A DNA stretch of 55,990 nt from Anaerolineae bacterium (GCA_022013685.1 JAKLPV010000065.1:1-55990), one strand, 5' to 3'; positions 24,970 through 33,996 are shown, counted from the first letter of the stretch. Notes: generated by a model not told the origin, from the letters alone. Numbers and translations are program-made.

Positions 24970-26178
24970 TCACGGGACAGGGCTGGCACTGGTCCAATCG
25001 CCGGTGGTCCAGTACCCGCCGCCTCTAACAGTGCCAACGTGCGCCTGGACGGGCACTCCCCAAAGGTCGGCGAGCTGTTGGACAAATTCAGCCCCGGCTG
25101 TGCCGTCGCCAACGTTACATCCTCTCAGGGTCACGGAGCCGGAACTGCAGAAGAGAGGCGTGAGTTCTGCGAGCATCGCGCGCATGGCCGGATCATAGGT
25201 AGGCGAGCTTGGATCGATTGCGCCACCGTTTATGTTCGCACCCTCAATCCAACCTGTTCCGTCGCCCACACTGATCCGCCCCGGTGAACCATGCCCGATA
25301 ATCGTCAATTCGCGGATGCAATCGGTTTGTTGTGGAATTCGTTCTTTGATCTGATCCACCATATCCCGCACGCCCGAAGCGTCGATCTCGCCAAGAGTAA
25401 GGATGCCGCCAGCCAAATTAAAAGGATTCCAGTTCTCGCCCCAGTCCAGGACTGTAATATCCCTGGGGGTGATTGTCGACCTGAGGGCGGCGAGCCGTGA
25501 GCGCAGGCGCACATCGCGTTCCGGGTCGCCCCAGGGGGCATTGTCCATGCCGTAGCGTTGTATGAGACCAGGCTGCTGCCCTTGTTGGAGAACATGGGTC
25601 AGTTCATGCGCCAGCAGGCGCTTGCCGAAATGCGTTTGCGGGGCAAACTGCCGCGAGCCAAAAACAATGTCGGTGCCGACCGTGTAAGCCAAGGCATTCA
25701 TGGCCCCGGCAGATTCAGCGGCCCGGTCATCGCTATGAATTCGAACCCGGCTGAAATCGTGCCCAAAGCGCCTTTCCATGAAAGTCCGTGTGCCAGGATC
25801 AAGCGATTGACCGGGCCGCTCGATAACATGATTCACCAACGACGGCGCGCTCAACCCGCTTGAAGCTGGGCCAGCAGATTGTTGCCCTCCTGCCCCGGCG
25901 CGCTGAACCTGGACGGGTGACAGGTTCGAAACTCCTCCACCTGACCGGCCTGAAACTATGCTTTCTGCAACCCGATCCGCCTCTCGCTCGAGAGCATTTC
26001 CCGATGAACCAATAAGCAAAGATTTTGTCTGCATTCGTTTTCTTTGGCACTCATGACACTCACCCGAGAACCCCGGCGCTCCGCCGCAGGCGCATTTACG
26101 CTGTAAAACTCCTGCGGGCAAGATGGCAGAGACAGGGGTGGCGTGTGGTTTCAATTTATCGAACTGCAAACTTTTCAT
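24970..26178 (-). CDS. DUF4157 cargo candidate 5: C-terminal His/Cys (DUF4347/caspase-like) domain
   Basis: A 402-residue protein counted from the ATG at 26178 (MKSLQFDKLK); a longer frame to 26223 overlaps the upstream gene. The N terminus carries LQRKCACGGAPG with cysteines C29, C31, C41 and C44. The DUF4157 core (residues 110-200) contains MERRFGHDFSRVRIH and the HExxH motif HELTHVLQQ at 191-199. The C-terminal domain (about 240-402) has LTIIGHGSPG with H296 and VTLRGCNVGDG with C354. That His-Gly/Cys arrangement resembles DUF4347 and clan CD (caspase-like) cysteine peptidases. If correct, it is a protease effector. Family membership needs a profile search. The tube-initiator gene follows after 41 bp. 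Confidence 0.82.
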   Translation of the reverse strand: MKSLQFDKLKPHATPVSAILPAGVLQRKCACGGAPGFSGECHECQRKRMQTKSLLIGSSGNALEREADRVAESIVSGRSGGGVSNLSPVQVQRAGAGGQQSAGPASSGLSAPSLVNHVIERPGQSLDPGTRTFMERRFGHDFSRVRIHSDDRAAESAGAMNALAYTVGTDIVFGSRQFAPQTHFGKRLLAHELTHVLQQGQQPGLIQRYGMDNAPWGDPERDVRLRSRLAALRSTITPRDITVLDWGENWNPFNLAGGILTLGEIDASGVRDMVDQIKERIPQQTDCIRELTIIGHGSPGRISVGDGTGWIEGANINGGAIDPSSPTYDPAMRAMLAELTPLFCSSGSVTLRGCNVGDGTAGAEFVQQLADLWGVPVQAHVGTVRGGGYWTTGDWTSASPVP

Positions 26179-26212
26179 AATACGATTCCATTTGTCCTGG
26201 ATTACATTTCGC

Positions 26213-27871
26213 TCAAGGCGCAAGATTGCGCGCCCGCGCGGCCATGCAAGTTTGGAAATCCAACCCGCTCACGCGGCAGACATCGTCATCGAGCATGGTC
26301 CTGCCGCTGCCCATTAGAGAAGCATCTCTATCGGGATCCGGCTGGCGATTCATCTGTTCCCGGAACCAGTGCAACCGGGTTGGGATGGCCATATTACGGT
26401 TGGCCGAATGCGCCTCGATGTAATCGTAGCGGTCGGGCAGGCCCATCAGGTGGTGAATCTCATGCGCCAGCGTGCGGGCATTCCCGACCGGGTTGGCAGC
26501 CGTCGGCCAGCTATCGAAGTTGACGTTAAAGCTAAAAACATCTGGCCCGTCCGCATTGGCAAAAATAACATCCATGGTATAGCCGCGTGTTTCGGCCACT
26601 CGCTCGATGGCATCCTCGAGCGAGATCAGGTTGGCAATATCCTGCGAAGTCGTGACATCTCCGGCTGATAACAGTCTTATTTTGATGCGCACCACGATAT
26701 TGTTGGGATCGCTGTTATCAACATAGAAAATTTTGTTATTCCGGCCGCGCCGCTCGGTCCAATTTCGGGCCGGGTCGTTCGCGAGTTGCTCCTGGCGGCC
26801 AATCTGCTGCTGGGCTTCAGGGGTAGCCAACCGGGCGCGCTCTTCAGTAACAGCCTGCTGCACACGAGCGCGGTTTCTTTCGAGGGTGCTGCCCTGGGGA
26901 GCGGGATGCCCGCTGGCAGCAGGCGGCGCTTCAGGGGTATCCAACAACAGCTTGAGCTTTTCGGCGTAATACAAGCAGTTATCACGCGCGTGGGCAACCG
27001 CCATGATGTCATCGGCAATGGCTCGCGCAGCCGAAGATAGCGCTCGATAAACCGGGTGCTGGCGGATCTGATCCAGCAGGCGGGCGCAACGTCGTTGAAG
27101 TTCGGTCAACTGCTGAGGCGCATTGACGGCGCCTCCAATCAGCCCCCCGGCAATCCCGCCGACCAGGGCGCCGATGCCCATCCCGATCAGCGCGCCGATT
27201 GGGCCGCCGATCAGGCCGAGCAGGCCTCCAAGAGCTGCGCCACCAAGCGCGCCCAATCCGGCGCCGCCCCAATCCCATGCGCCCTGCAAGGCCGGGCCTG
27301 TCTTTTGTTGCACCTGCGCTTGCTTACCAGCGGTAACCTGGCGGGCAGCAACATGGGCTTCCCGTTCATACACATCATCCACGCCGCCCAACCGCAGATC
27401 GTACAAGGCCAGGGTGCTGTAGGCGGATTGCTGCGCCACGTGGGTCAGTTCGTGCGCCAGCAATTCCTTGCCTGCAACTGTCCCTGGCTGATATTGCCCA
27501 TGCCCGAAAACAACATTTTGCCCAACGGTGTAAGCCAGGGCGTTCACGGCCCGGGCTGACTGTGCAGCGCGTGTGCCGGTATGAATCCGTACGTTACCAA
27601 AATCGTGTCCGAAGCGCGGTTCCATAAAAGCACGCGCGCTCGCATCCAGCGGCTGGCCGGGCGAACGCAAAACATCATGCACCACTGGTGGAATACCCTG
27701 GGGCGGCATGGAATTTTGTACCTGCCTCTGGAGCAGCATCTTTTTACGGCGGCACTCTTCGCATTCGCCAGAAGCACCGGGGCTTCTACCACAGGCGCAT
27801 TGGCGCTGGAGGACCGGCTGGGAAACAGGCACGGGGGTCACTGTTTTTGGGTTAGGTAAAAAAGTTTGCAT
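26213..27871 (-). CDS. DUF4157 cargo candidate 4: glycine zipper plus metzincin domain
   Basis: A 552-residue protein from the ATG at 27871 (a TTG 18 bases upstream is less likely). The cysteine knuckle is LQRQCACGRSPG (C25, C27, C37, C40). The DUF4157 core has HELTHVAQQ at 140-148. Residues 202-249 are an extreme glycine-rich hydrophobic stretch (GALGGAALGGLLGLIGG continuing with further GxxxG repeats), able to insert in or cross a membrane. The C-terminal domain carries HEIHHLMGLPD (470-480), a complete metzincin zinc site HExxHxxGxxD, with a Met-turn-like SLMG at 518-521. This is a strong candidate for a secreted zinc protease effector with its own membrane segment. Confidence 0.85.
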   Translation of the reverse strand: MQTFLPNPKTVTPVPVSQPVLQRQCACGRSPGASGECEECRRKKMLLQRQVQNSMPPQGIPPVVHDVLRSPGQPLDASARAFMEPRFGHDFGNVRIHTGTRAAQSARAVNALAYTVGQNVVFGHGQYQPGTVAGKELLAHELTHVAQQSAYSTLALYDLRLGGVDDVYEREAHVAARQVTAGKQAQVQQKTGPALQGAWDWGGAGLGALGGAALGGLLGLIGGPIGALIGMGIGALVGGIAGGLIGGAVNAPQQLTELQRRCARLLDQIRQHPVYRALSSAARAIADDIMAVAHARDNCLYYAEKLKLLLDTPEAPPAASGHPAPQGSTLERNRARVQQAVTEERARLATPEAQQQIGRQEQLANDPARNWTERRGRNNKIFYVDNSDPNNIVVRIKIRLLSAGDVTTSQDIANLISLEDAIERVAETRGYTMDVIFANADGPDVFSFNVNFDSWPTAANPVGNARTLAHEIHHLMGLPDRYDYIEAHSANRNMAIPTRLHWFREQMNRQPDPDRDASLMGSGRTMLDDDVCRVSGLDFQTCMAARARNLAP

Positions 27872-27903
27872 TTTTATTCCGAATGTCAATCAATAGTTCA
27901 CGT

Positions 27904-29667
27904 TCATTGTCCCGGTGAAGTAAAGAAAGATGGGATAAAGGTGACGCCAACGCTGCCGGTTGCCAGGTTTTCCATGCCGGCCTCACGTGTTGGATCATAG
28001 GTATAGCCAACTCCGGCTGAAACATCGAGCCAGCGCCAACGATAACCTACGCCGACACCTGCTTCGGCGCCAAGGTCAACATCGCCGCCAATTCCAACGG
28101 CCAGGGCCGGACCGCCAAAAAGTGAAACATAGCCCTCGCCAGATGCACCCGGACGAGCATTCCCTATCCGAATTCCCGGCAAGATCGAGACCAGTAAAGA
28201 ACCCGGAGAAGTAACAGCCTCCGACCCGGTTCCAGTGGCAGTTTCGCCAATCAGGGATAAACCAAACCCCAATGTAGGGTTAAACATGCCCAAAATGGGA
28301 TTCTGGAACTCGGCGCCATAATACAAACGAGCCTGCCAGGTGGGCGTTCCTGTGCCAGGCGCGGCAAAACCGCTGCTCAGGCCGATCACCGGAAACAAAA
28401 TGGACGTGACAATTCCTTCTGAAACCGCCCCGGCAAACATGGCAAACGAGTCGGCATTTTGCAACGCTTCCGACGGGTCAAGGAACATAAAGCGAGATTG
28501 ATGGCGGTAAATGTCAGGCACACTTTGAGGTTCGCCCAGGGACATTCCAACCCGATGCGCGCACTCGTGAATAATTGACTGCGCCCTGACCCGATCGCTT
28601 TCGTCGAAATGGCTTGCCGTCAGGCAAACATTGGTTTGAACCTGTGAACAGACAGGCGAACTACCAACGCAGACGTATGCCAGCGCGCTCCCGCCATAAT
28701 CAGGGTGACATCCAAAACGGCTGTTGGTTTCCGTATCTTGCAGGCATGCCAGGATACATTCCAACCGTCTGCGGACTTCAGCGGCGGTTGTTTCGCTGTG
28801 GTCGCTAAAGTACCAGTCCAGGGCCCTCTCGGTCGCACCCGTGATCGGCGACTGACCCAAAGCGGAGATCGCCAAATTGACGTAACCGGTGGCGCGGGTA
28901 ATGTCACCCTGAATGGTGCTCACCTCTGTTGCGCTGCAGCGGCTCTGCTGGCAGGGATCATTGGCGCCGCCCGAGCAGGAAGTGCCAAAAGTGACCGGGG
29001 TCCCTGTGGCAGTTGCCGGCGCCGTAGCGGGTAAGCCTGCTTCGTCTTCATCCAGCGGCCCCTCCTGCCGGGCAAGTTGTTGCCCTGCGCCGCGTTGAGG
29101 GTGATACGATTGTCCTTCCGTTACCAGCCCGGATGCCCTTTCGGCCTCGCGCTCAGGGGTATCGCCAGGGTTACTGACCTCCAAAGCTGAGCATGTGCCG
29201 GCAGGCATGGTCACCCCCTGCTGAATGGTGTGCGTGAGTTCATGCGCGATTAACTTGCGGCCAGCATATGTATTCGGGGCAAATTGTCCGGATCCAAAGA
29301 CCACATTATTGCCAACCGTATAAGCGAGAGCATTGACTGCCCTGGCCGAAGCCGTGGCCCTGGCATCCGTATGAACCCGCACCTTGCTGAAATCGTGTCC
29401 AAAACGCGGTTCCATCATCGTCCGTGTTGTCTCATCGAGCGGCTGGCCGGGTGAGCTCAAAACATCCTGCACAACCGGCGGAACCAGCGCACGCGGGGCC
29501 GAACCATTGGCAGAACGTTGGAACGTGCCCAGGCGTTTCTCGCGGCATGCCTCGCACTCACCTGACAGGCCGGGATTGCCGCCACAAGCGCATTTGCGCT
29601 GGAGCACAACATTCGTGGCAGGTGCGCGCTGGAGAAGTGGAACAGCGCAGGTTGCTGCCTTCATCAT
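27904..29667 (-). CDS. DUF4157 cargo candidate 3: aspzincin-like domain plus beta-rich C terminus
   Basis: A 587-residue protein from the ATG at 29667, which overlaps the upstream stop. The cysteine knuckle is LQRKCACGGNPG (C26, C28, C38, C41). The DUF4157 core has HELTHTIQQ at 142-150. A second cysteine-rich domain (residues 230-350) leads to HECAH (367-371), PDIYR (384-388) and LQNADSFAMFAG (402-413). This order resembles M35/aspzincin lysine-specific endopeptidases (HExxH, downstream Asp, NADSYxxFA). The last 140 residues are Gly-rich alternating strands (YVSLFGGPALAVGIGGDVDL), like a small outer-membrane-type beta-barrel or lipocalin. The catalytic assignment is inferred; the Asp spacing is longer than usual. 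Confidence 0.82.
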   Translation of the reverse strand: MMKAATCAVPLLQRAPATNVVLQRKCACGGNPGLSGECEACREKRLGTFQRSANGSAPRALVPPVVQDVLSSPGQPLDETTRTMMEPRFGHDFSKVRVHTDARATASARAVNALAYTVGNNVVFGSGQFAPNTYAGRKLIAHELTHTIQQGVTMPAGTCSALEVSNPGDTPEREAERASGLVTEGQSYHPQRGAGQQLARQEGPLDEDEAGLPATAPATATGTPVTFGTSCSGGANDPCQQSRCSATEVSTIQGDITRATGYVNLAISALGQSPITGATERALDWYFSDHSETTAAEVRRRLECILACLQDTETNSRFGCHPDYGGSALAYVCVGSSPVCSQVQTNVCLTASHFDESDRVRAQSIIHECAHRVGMSLGEPQSVPDIYRHQSRFMFLDPSEALQNADSFAMFAGAVSEGIVTSILFPVIGLSSGFAAPGTGTPTWQARLYYGAEFQNPILGMFNPTLGFGLSLIGETATGTGSEAVTSPGSLLVSILPGIRIGNARPGASGEGYVSLFGGPALAVGIGGDVDLGAEAGVGVGYRWRWLDVSAGVGYTYDPTREAGMENLATGSVGVTFIPSFFTSPGQ

Positions 29668-31925
29668 CAACGCACTCCCCAGAATTCAGTTTTGTAGTTA
29701 TAAGCCAGGCGCGCATAGGAACGGGATTGGCCTTCGGAAACACCGGGCATGTGCACGGCCAGCCCTGAATACATTTCCACCGTGCGGTCATAGAGCGTCG
29801 CCAGGTTGAAAAACTGCGGGCAGACAACAATATCTCCCGCTGGCGTTGCTGGCGCAGGCGCAGGCGTCGGAACAGGAGTGGGGGAAGGGCTGGCAGCCGG
29901 GGTAGCAGCACCAGCTGAGGAAGGTGTTGCCCCGCTTCCCGCAGTAGCCGGTTGTGGCAGTGGAAGCGGACCTCCGCCAGAGGGTGAGGCAGCCCGCGTC
30001 AGCGTCCAGTCTGCCGAGCGCCCCGCAGAACAATGCCGGGCCGGCCGGCAGCGGACGTTGTAAAACAGGTCGAACCAGCCGTCCATAGCCTTGTAACGAT
30101 CATAGATCCCGGCAATCGCAGCCAGATCAGAGCGCCCAAAGTGGGCTTCGATATAAGGCGCCATGTTAGCCGTATTGTTTGCATTGCCGTAGGTTTGCGC
30201 CGTTCCATACATCGCGTAGGTGTTCCAGCGTTGGGCCCAGGCAAGCGCCTCGCGGATCAGGCGTTCGCGGCGCGGGCTGCAGCCCTGCACCTGATCAGGG
30301 TTTTCGGGGCCAAGCGGGCGGGCGCGGTTGTTCATTTCCAAAATAAAGTTGGTAATCGATTGCGCATTGGCCAGCGCCTGCTCAGTCGAGAGAATAAGGA
30401 TCACCCGTTCCGCCTGATAGGCGCGGTCGTCGGTGTTAAAGCTGGATGCATGCGACGATTCATGGATCAGAATCTCTTCCTGACGGCTGCTGTAGTCTGG
30501 GTTACTAAAGAAGGTTGGGCAAATTGTGACCCGCTGCCGGCGGTGGCTGGCGTTGGCCGGCGAACCGGTGTGACAGGTTGGTTCATCCATCGTGCCGCAC
30601 TGGAAAGAGGCCGTGCCTGATGGAGCCAGCGCTTCCAGGAAAACCCGGATGGCATCCACGCGCGCGCGGACATCGGTGGCTGTCTGCACAGAATGATCGT
30701 TGCCGAAATTGGTGTCGAGCGCGCTGGCTACACCCGGCTCGTTGGCCTGATTCTGGATGTAGGTATCCAGGCGGGCGAGCGCGCCGTTCGGCCCAACGAT
30801 CAATTCATGCGCGGCAGCGCGGATTGTCTCGAGGGCCGCGGCGCGGTCAGCCGCGCAGGCCGTGGGCTGAGTGGCAGAAGGTGTGCAAACGCGCGTTGCG
30901 GCGCTCCTGCCGCGCTGCATCTCGATCACCCGCCAATAGCGGTAATCGTATTTCCCGGCACTGCAGCCCAGATTATGCTGGCGATGGACCGTTCGAGGCG
31001 GCCGGAAACCTTCGTCATCCAACACGTTATGGACCGCGTCCAGACGGCGGTCAATCAGCGGGGTATTGACCGAGGCGCCGCCCTCTTCTGATGCGTACCC
31101 GAACAGGCTGATTTCCTGGTCGTTGGCGGCCACGGCCTCCTGGGCTTTATCCCTTACCTTGCGCTCCTCGGCAGAATCCAGACCGGCCTGAGGCGGATTG
31201 TCAGCAGGCGAGGGCCGGCCCAGGTCGAAATAGACAAAATTGGTTTCCCCGGCATCCCAGCGGTTTTCATACAGCCCGCTGACACTGAAGGGCGTTGTTT
31301 GGCGGCGAACCGGTGGCATGCCGCCGCCCTGCTGGATGGTATGCGCCAGTTCGTGGGCGAGCAATCTCCGTCCACTTTGTGTTCCCGGCGCATACTGACC
31401 TGTGCCAAAAACAACGTTTTGACCCGATGTATAAGCCAATGCGTCCACATCCCGCGCTGATTCAGCGGCCCGTTGGCCGGTGTGGACGCGTACATGGCTG
31501 AAATCATACCCAAAACGAGTTTCCATAAAATTCCGTGTATTGGCGTCAAGCGGCTGGCCCGGCGCCCGCAGAGTTTCGTTGATGCTGGCTGGCAGGCCAT
31601 CTGCCGAAGCAGACTCACTCGCCTGGCTCATGACGGGCAGCCCGGTGAATGTTCCGGTTTTTGGGAAAGAATGGCTCGGGTCGACCGAGAGAGCCGATTC
31701 CGCTGCCCGGTCCGCTTCCACTTCCCAGCGATCTCCTGGCTGATTCACACGCCGCATGGTCTGGATTCCGCTGCCCGGGCCTGATAGTCGTTTACGGCGG
31801 CATTCCTCGCACTCGCCCGATGCGCTAGGGTTGCCTCCGCAGGCGCATTTGCGCTGCAAAAGACGAGGGCTTGGATGCAGACTCAGGGTAGATAAGCCCA
31901 ACCTCGGTTCAACTAGAGAATTCAT
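29667..31925 (-). CDS. DUF4157 cargo candidate 2: OmpA-like plus aspzincin-like domains
   Basis: A 752-residue protein from the ATG at 31925; an alternative ATG at 31943 would overlap the upstream gene by 8 bp. The cysteine knuckle is LQRKCACGGNPS (C27, C29, C39, C42). It is followed by NQPGDRWEVEADRAAE, the DUF4157 helix. The core has HELAHTIQQ at 191-199. Residues 228-345 look OmpA-like: FVYFDLGRPSPA, then ISLFGYASEEGGASVN and LIDRRLDAVHNVL. An aspzincin-like site follows: HESSH (488-492), DDRAY (499-503) and QALANAQSITNFI (516-528). A Pro/Ala/Ser linker (650-697) precedes a 55-residue end. Mature function is unknown; a peptidoglycan-binding protease is a reasonable reading. Confidence 0.82.
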   Translation of the reverse strand: MNSLVEPRLGLSTLSLHPSPRLLQRKCACGGNPSASGECEECRRKRLSGPGSGIQTMRRVNQPGDRWEVEADRAAESALSVDPSHSFPKTGTFTGLPVMSQASESASADGLPASINETLRAPGQPLDANTRNFMETRFGYDFSHVRVHTGQRAAESARDVDALAYTSGQNVVFGTGQYAPGTQSGRRLLAHELAHTIQQGGGMPPVRRQTTPFSVSGLYENRWDAGETNFVYFDLGRPSPADNPPQAGLDSAEERKVRDKAQEAVAANDQEISLFGYASEEGGASVNTPLIDRRLDAVHNVLDDEGFRPPRTVHRQHNLGCSAGKYDYRYWRVIEMQRGRSAATRVCTPSATQPTACAADRAAALETIRAAAHELIVGPNGALARLDTYIQNQANEPGVASALDTNFGNDHSVQTATDVRARVDAIRVFLEALAPSGTASFQCGTMDEPTCHTGSPANASHRRQRVTICPTFFSNPDYSSRQEEILIHESSHASSFNTDDRAYQAERVILILSTEQALANAQSITNFILEMNNRARPLGPENPDQVQGCSPRRERLIREALAWAQRWNTYAMYGTAQTYGNANNTANMAPYIEAHFGRSDLAAIAGIYDRYKAMDGWFDLFYNVRCRPARHCSAGRSADWTLTRAASPSGGGPLPLPQPATAGSGATPSSAGAATPAASPSPTPVPTPAPAPATPAGDIVVCPQFFNLATLYDRTVEMYSGLAVHMPGVSEGQSRSYARLAYNYKTEFWGVR

Positions 31926-31935
31926 CAATTCAGCC

Positions 31936-33996
31936 TTATGCATATGCCTGACCCTCAGGAAGGGTTCGCAAGGGATAGTCGCCAGGCTCAGAAAACGCAG
32001 ACTGCTCTGTGCGAAAATACATCATCTCCGGAGCCTGTCGCGTCCCGCCGATCCAACACAGCCGGGTGAAACCAAATCTTTGCAAAATATCCAAGGCTGA
32101 ATAAGCCTGGTCACGATTAGCTCCGAAATTAACCAACACGTTGATATTATTTCCAACGACCTGGGTAATAGCCCAGTCGCTGGCACCGGGTATGCCAAAG
32201 CTGACTTGATAGAAAGCAGGATCGATCTGCAGTTCGTTCGCTCCTGCCAACGAGCCGCCAGGCGGAAGACCCGAACTCAAGAAAAATTCCATTGGCCCGA
32301 TGGTGTTCCGGCTGGTCATGCGATAGTGCTCAATCACCTGGAGCGCTCGTTGGGCATTGGCAGCCGTGCTAAAACTCTTCAGGGCCATAGCTCCATTCAT
32401 CAAATTGCTTCCTGTGACTGTCAGGCTGGCGCGACTGAAAGCCGTCGTCACAGGCGCTACGGGTACGACATTGCCTGGGCCCGCGCCAGGAATGTTTGGC
32501 GTGGTTTGGCTCACGGCAATCGCAACAGAGGCGCACCCTGGGGCAAAAGTCGGCACAGCCGTATCGCTATGAGTCCCACCCGGACCATCCAGTCTGTTGA
32601 CCTGCGCTTGATTTCCGAGAACAAACCCGAGGCTAGCCTGTAGTGGCTGGTTTCCAACCTGGCGTATGAGATCCTGGCCAGCTGCATTCAAGTCTGGGCC
32701 TGTGCCGGTAAGACCTGTTACAAAGCGATCGTAAGGGGCGAAGTGGCGGTTGTGAAGTTCCTGGAGCGCGTCGGCATGCTCCTGCTCACTTCTGCGTACA
32801 CGGGCGACAAAATCGGCATTATTTGGTAGCGCAGTCATGGTGGCCGGGATTTGCGGCCTGCCCGCACAGGCAGGCGGGTTTCCAAGCACTGCTGGCGATA
32901 TATTTCCAGTCCAGCCGGTTGGCCCGGCATTGCTGGCCACAATCATGTTTGCCGATGTATTGATCGTAAAACCGGGAGCCACCTGACAGGAAATTTGGCC
33001 GCCTGATGAGCCGGTCTGGCTTACTTGGGTTGGCATGATCTGTGTAAGGATATCTTGCTGAGTACTCATTACCTGTCCGTTGATGGTCGGCGTGGTCAAA
33101 CCGGGTGAGTCTCCAGCAACGAGACGCGCCAAAGGATCTTCTGCAACCGGCGCAGGAGTAATAAAAGAAGCAGCACGCTGAATAATTGGAAGTGTCCCCT
33201 CATAATGGTTTTTGATTGCAACCATGCGCTGCAACTGAGGGGGCGTTCCATCTTCGGGTCGAGAGGTTGTCTCTGCAAATGGCTCGGTTGCTCCATTTTT
33301 AGCAGCAATGGGCTTGGGTGGCCCAATGAGCCGCTCGCCGCCTGGCAGGATCAAACGCAAACTATACGCTGCCGAAGCTACAGGCAGATTAGGTTGGCTT
33401 TGTTGTATGACATGTGTCAGTTCGTGCGCGAGCAGTTTTTTACCCGTTGTAGAACCCGGCGTATATTGTCCCGCGCCGAAAACGATATTATGTCCAACCG
33501 TATAAGCAAGAGCACTTACTTCTCGCGCTGATCTTGCCGCAGCGGAATCGTTATGAATACGCACCTGGCTAAAGTCGTGGCCAAAGCGTTTCTCCATAAA
33601 GTTGCGAGTATGCAGGTCAATCGGAGTACCATTCGAACGAATTGTCTCGTTCACCAGATGCGGCACTCCGGCATCCGGCAAGCCGATATAGCGCATCGCA
33701 AGAGGCCGAACTGGAGGGCTGACAGCCAGATCGAGGCTTGATTCTGAAATAACAGCATCCGAAATTCGATCCGCTTCCTGCTCCCAGCGATCTCCTGGCT
33801 TGTTTACTGAAAGTTTGGTCTGGATACCCGGCATCCCGCCAACCCGACGTTGTCGGCGGCATTGCTCGCACTCGCCCGATGCGCCGGGGTTGCCGCCGCA
33901 GGCGCATTTACGCTGTAGCAAGCCGCCGCCAACCGGGGAGGGGGCCTCTATGGCTTTGGGTGAATTTCTTAAGGGAATGCTTGCCTGGGCGATCAT
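31936..33996 (-). CDS. DUF4157 cargo candidate 1: unknown C-terminal domain
   Basis: A 686-residue protein, the first of the five. The cysteine knuckle is LQRKCACGGNPG (C31, C33, C43, C46). It is followed by NKPGDRWEQEADRISD, nearly identical to candidate 2. The DUF4157 core has HELTHVIQQ at 191-199. The C-terminal 480 residues are not recognised. They include a helical segment EQEHADALQELHNRHFAPYD (405-424), rich in His and Glu, that could bind metal. A Thr/Gly/Pro-rich stretch and a terminal domain (NIPGAGPGNVVPVAPVTT onward) follow. The ATG overlaps the upstream stop by 4 bp. Confidence 0.78.
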   Translation of the reverse strand: MIAQASIPLRNSPKAIEAPSPVGGGLLQRKCACGGNPGASGECEQCRRQRRVGGMPGIQTKLSVNKPGDRWEQEADRISDAVISESSLDLAVSPPVRPLAMRYIGLPDAGVPHLVNETIRSNGTPIDLHTRNFMEKRFGHDFSQVRIHNDSAAARSAREVSALAYTVGHNIVFGAGQYTPGSTTGKKLLAHELTHVIQQSQPNLPVASAAYSLRLILPGGERLIGPPKPIAAKNGATEPFAETTSRPEDGTPPQLQRMVAIKNHYEGTLPIIQRAASFITPAPVAEDPLARLVAGDSPGLTTPTINGQVMSTQQDILTQIMPTQVSQTGSSGGQISCQVAPGFTINTSANMIVASNAGPTGWTGNISPAVLGNPPACAGRPQIPATMTALPNNADFVARVRRSEQEHADALQELHNRHFAPYDRFVTGLTGTGPDLNAAGQDLIRQVGNQPLQASLGFVLGNQAQVNRLDGPGGTHSDTAVPTFAPGCASVAIAVSQTTPNIPGAGPGNVVPVAPVTTAFSRASLTVTGSNLMNGAMALKSFSTAANAQRALQVIEHYRMTSRNTIGPMEFFLSSGLPPGGSLAGANELQIDPAFYQVSFGIPGASDWAITQVVGNNINVLVNFGANRDQAYSALDILQRFGFTRLCWIGGTRQAPEMMYFRTEQSAFSEPGDYPLRTLPEGQAYA

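Noticed and set aside
24970..33996. HELTH motif of the DUF4157 core as the payload's catalytic activity
   Set aside because: The motif is shared by all five proteins regardless of the C-terminal domain, so it more likely belongs to the common module. Activity is possible but cannot be read from the sequence.
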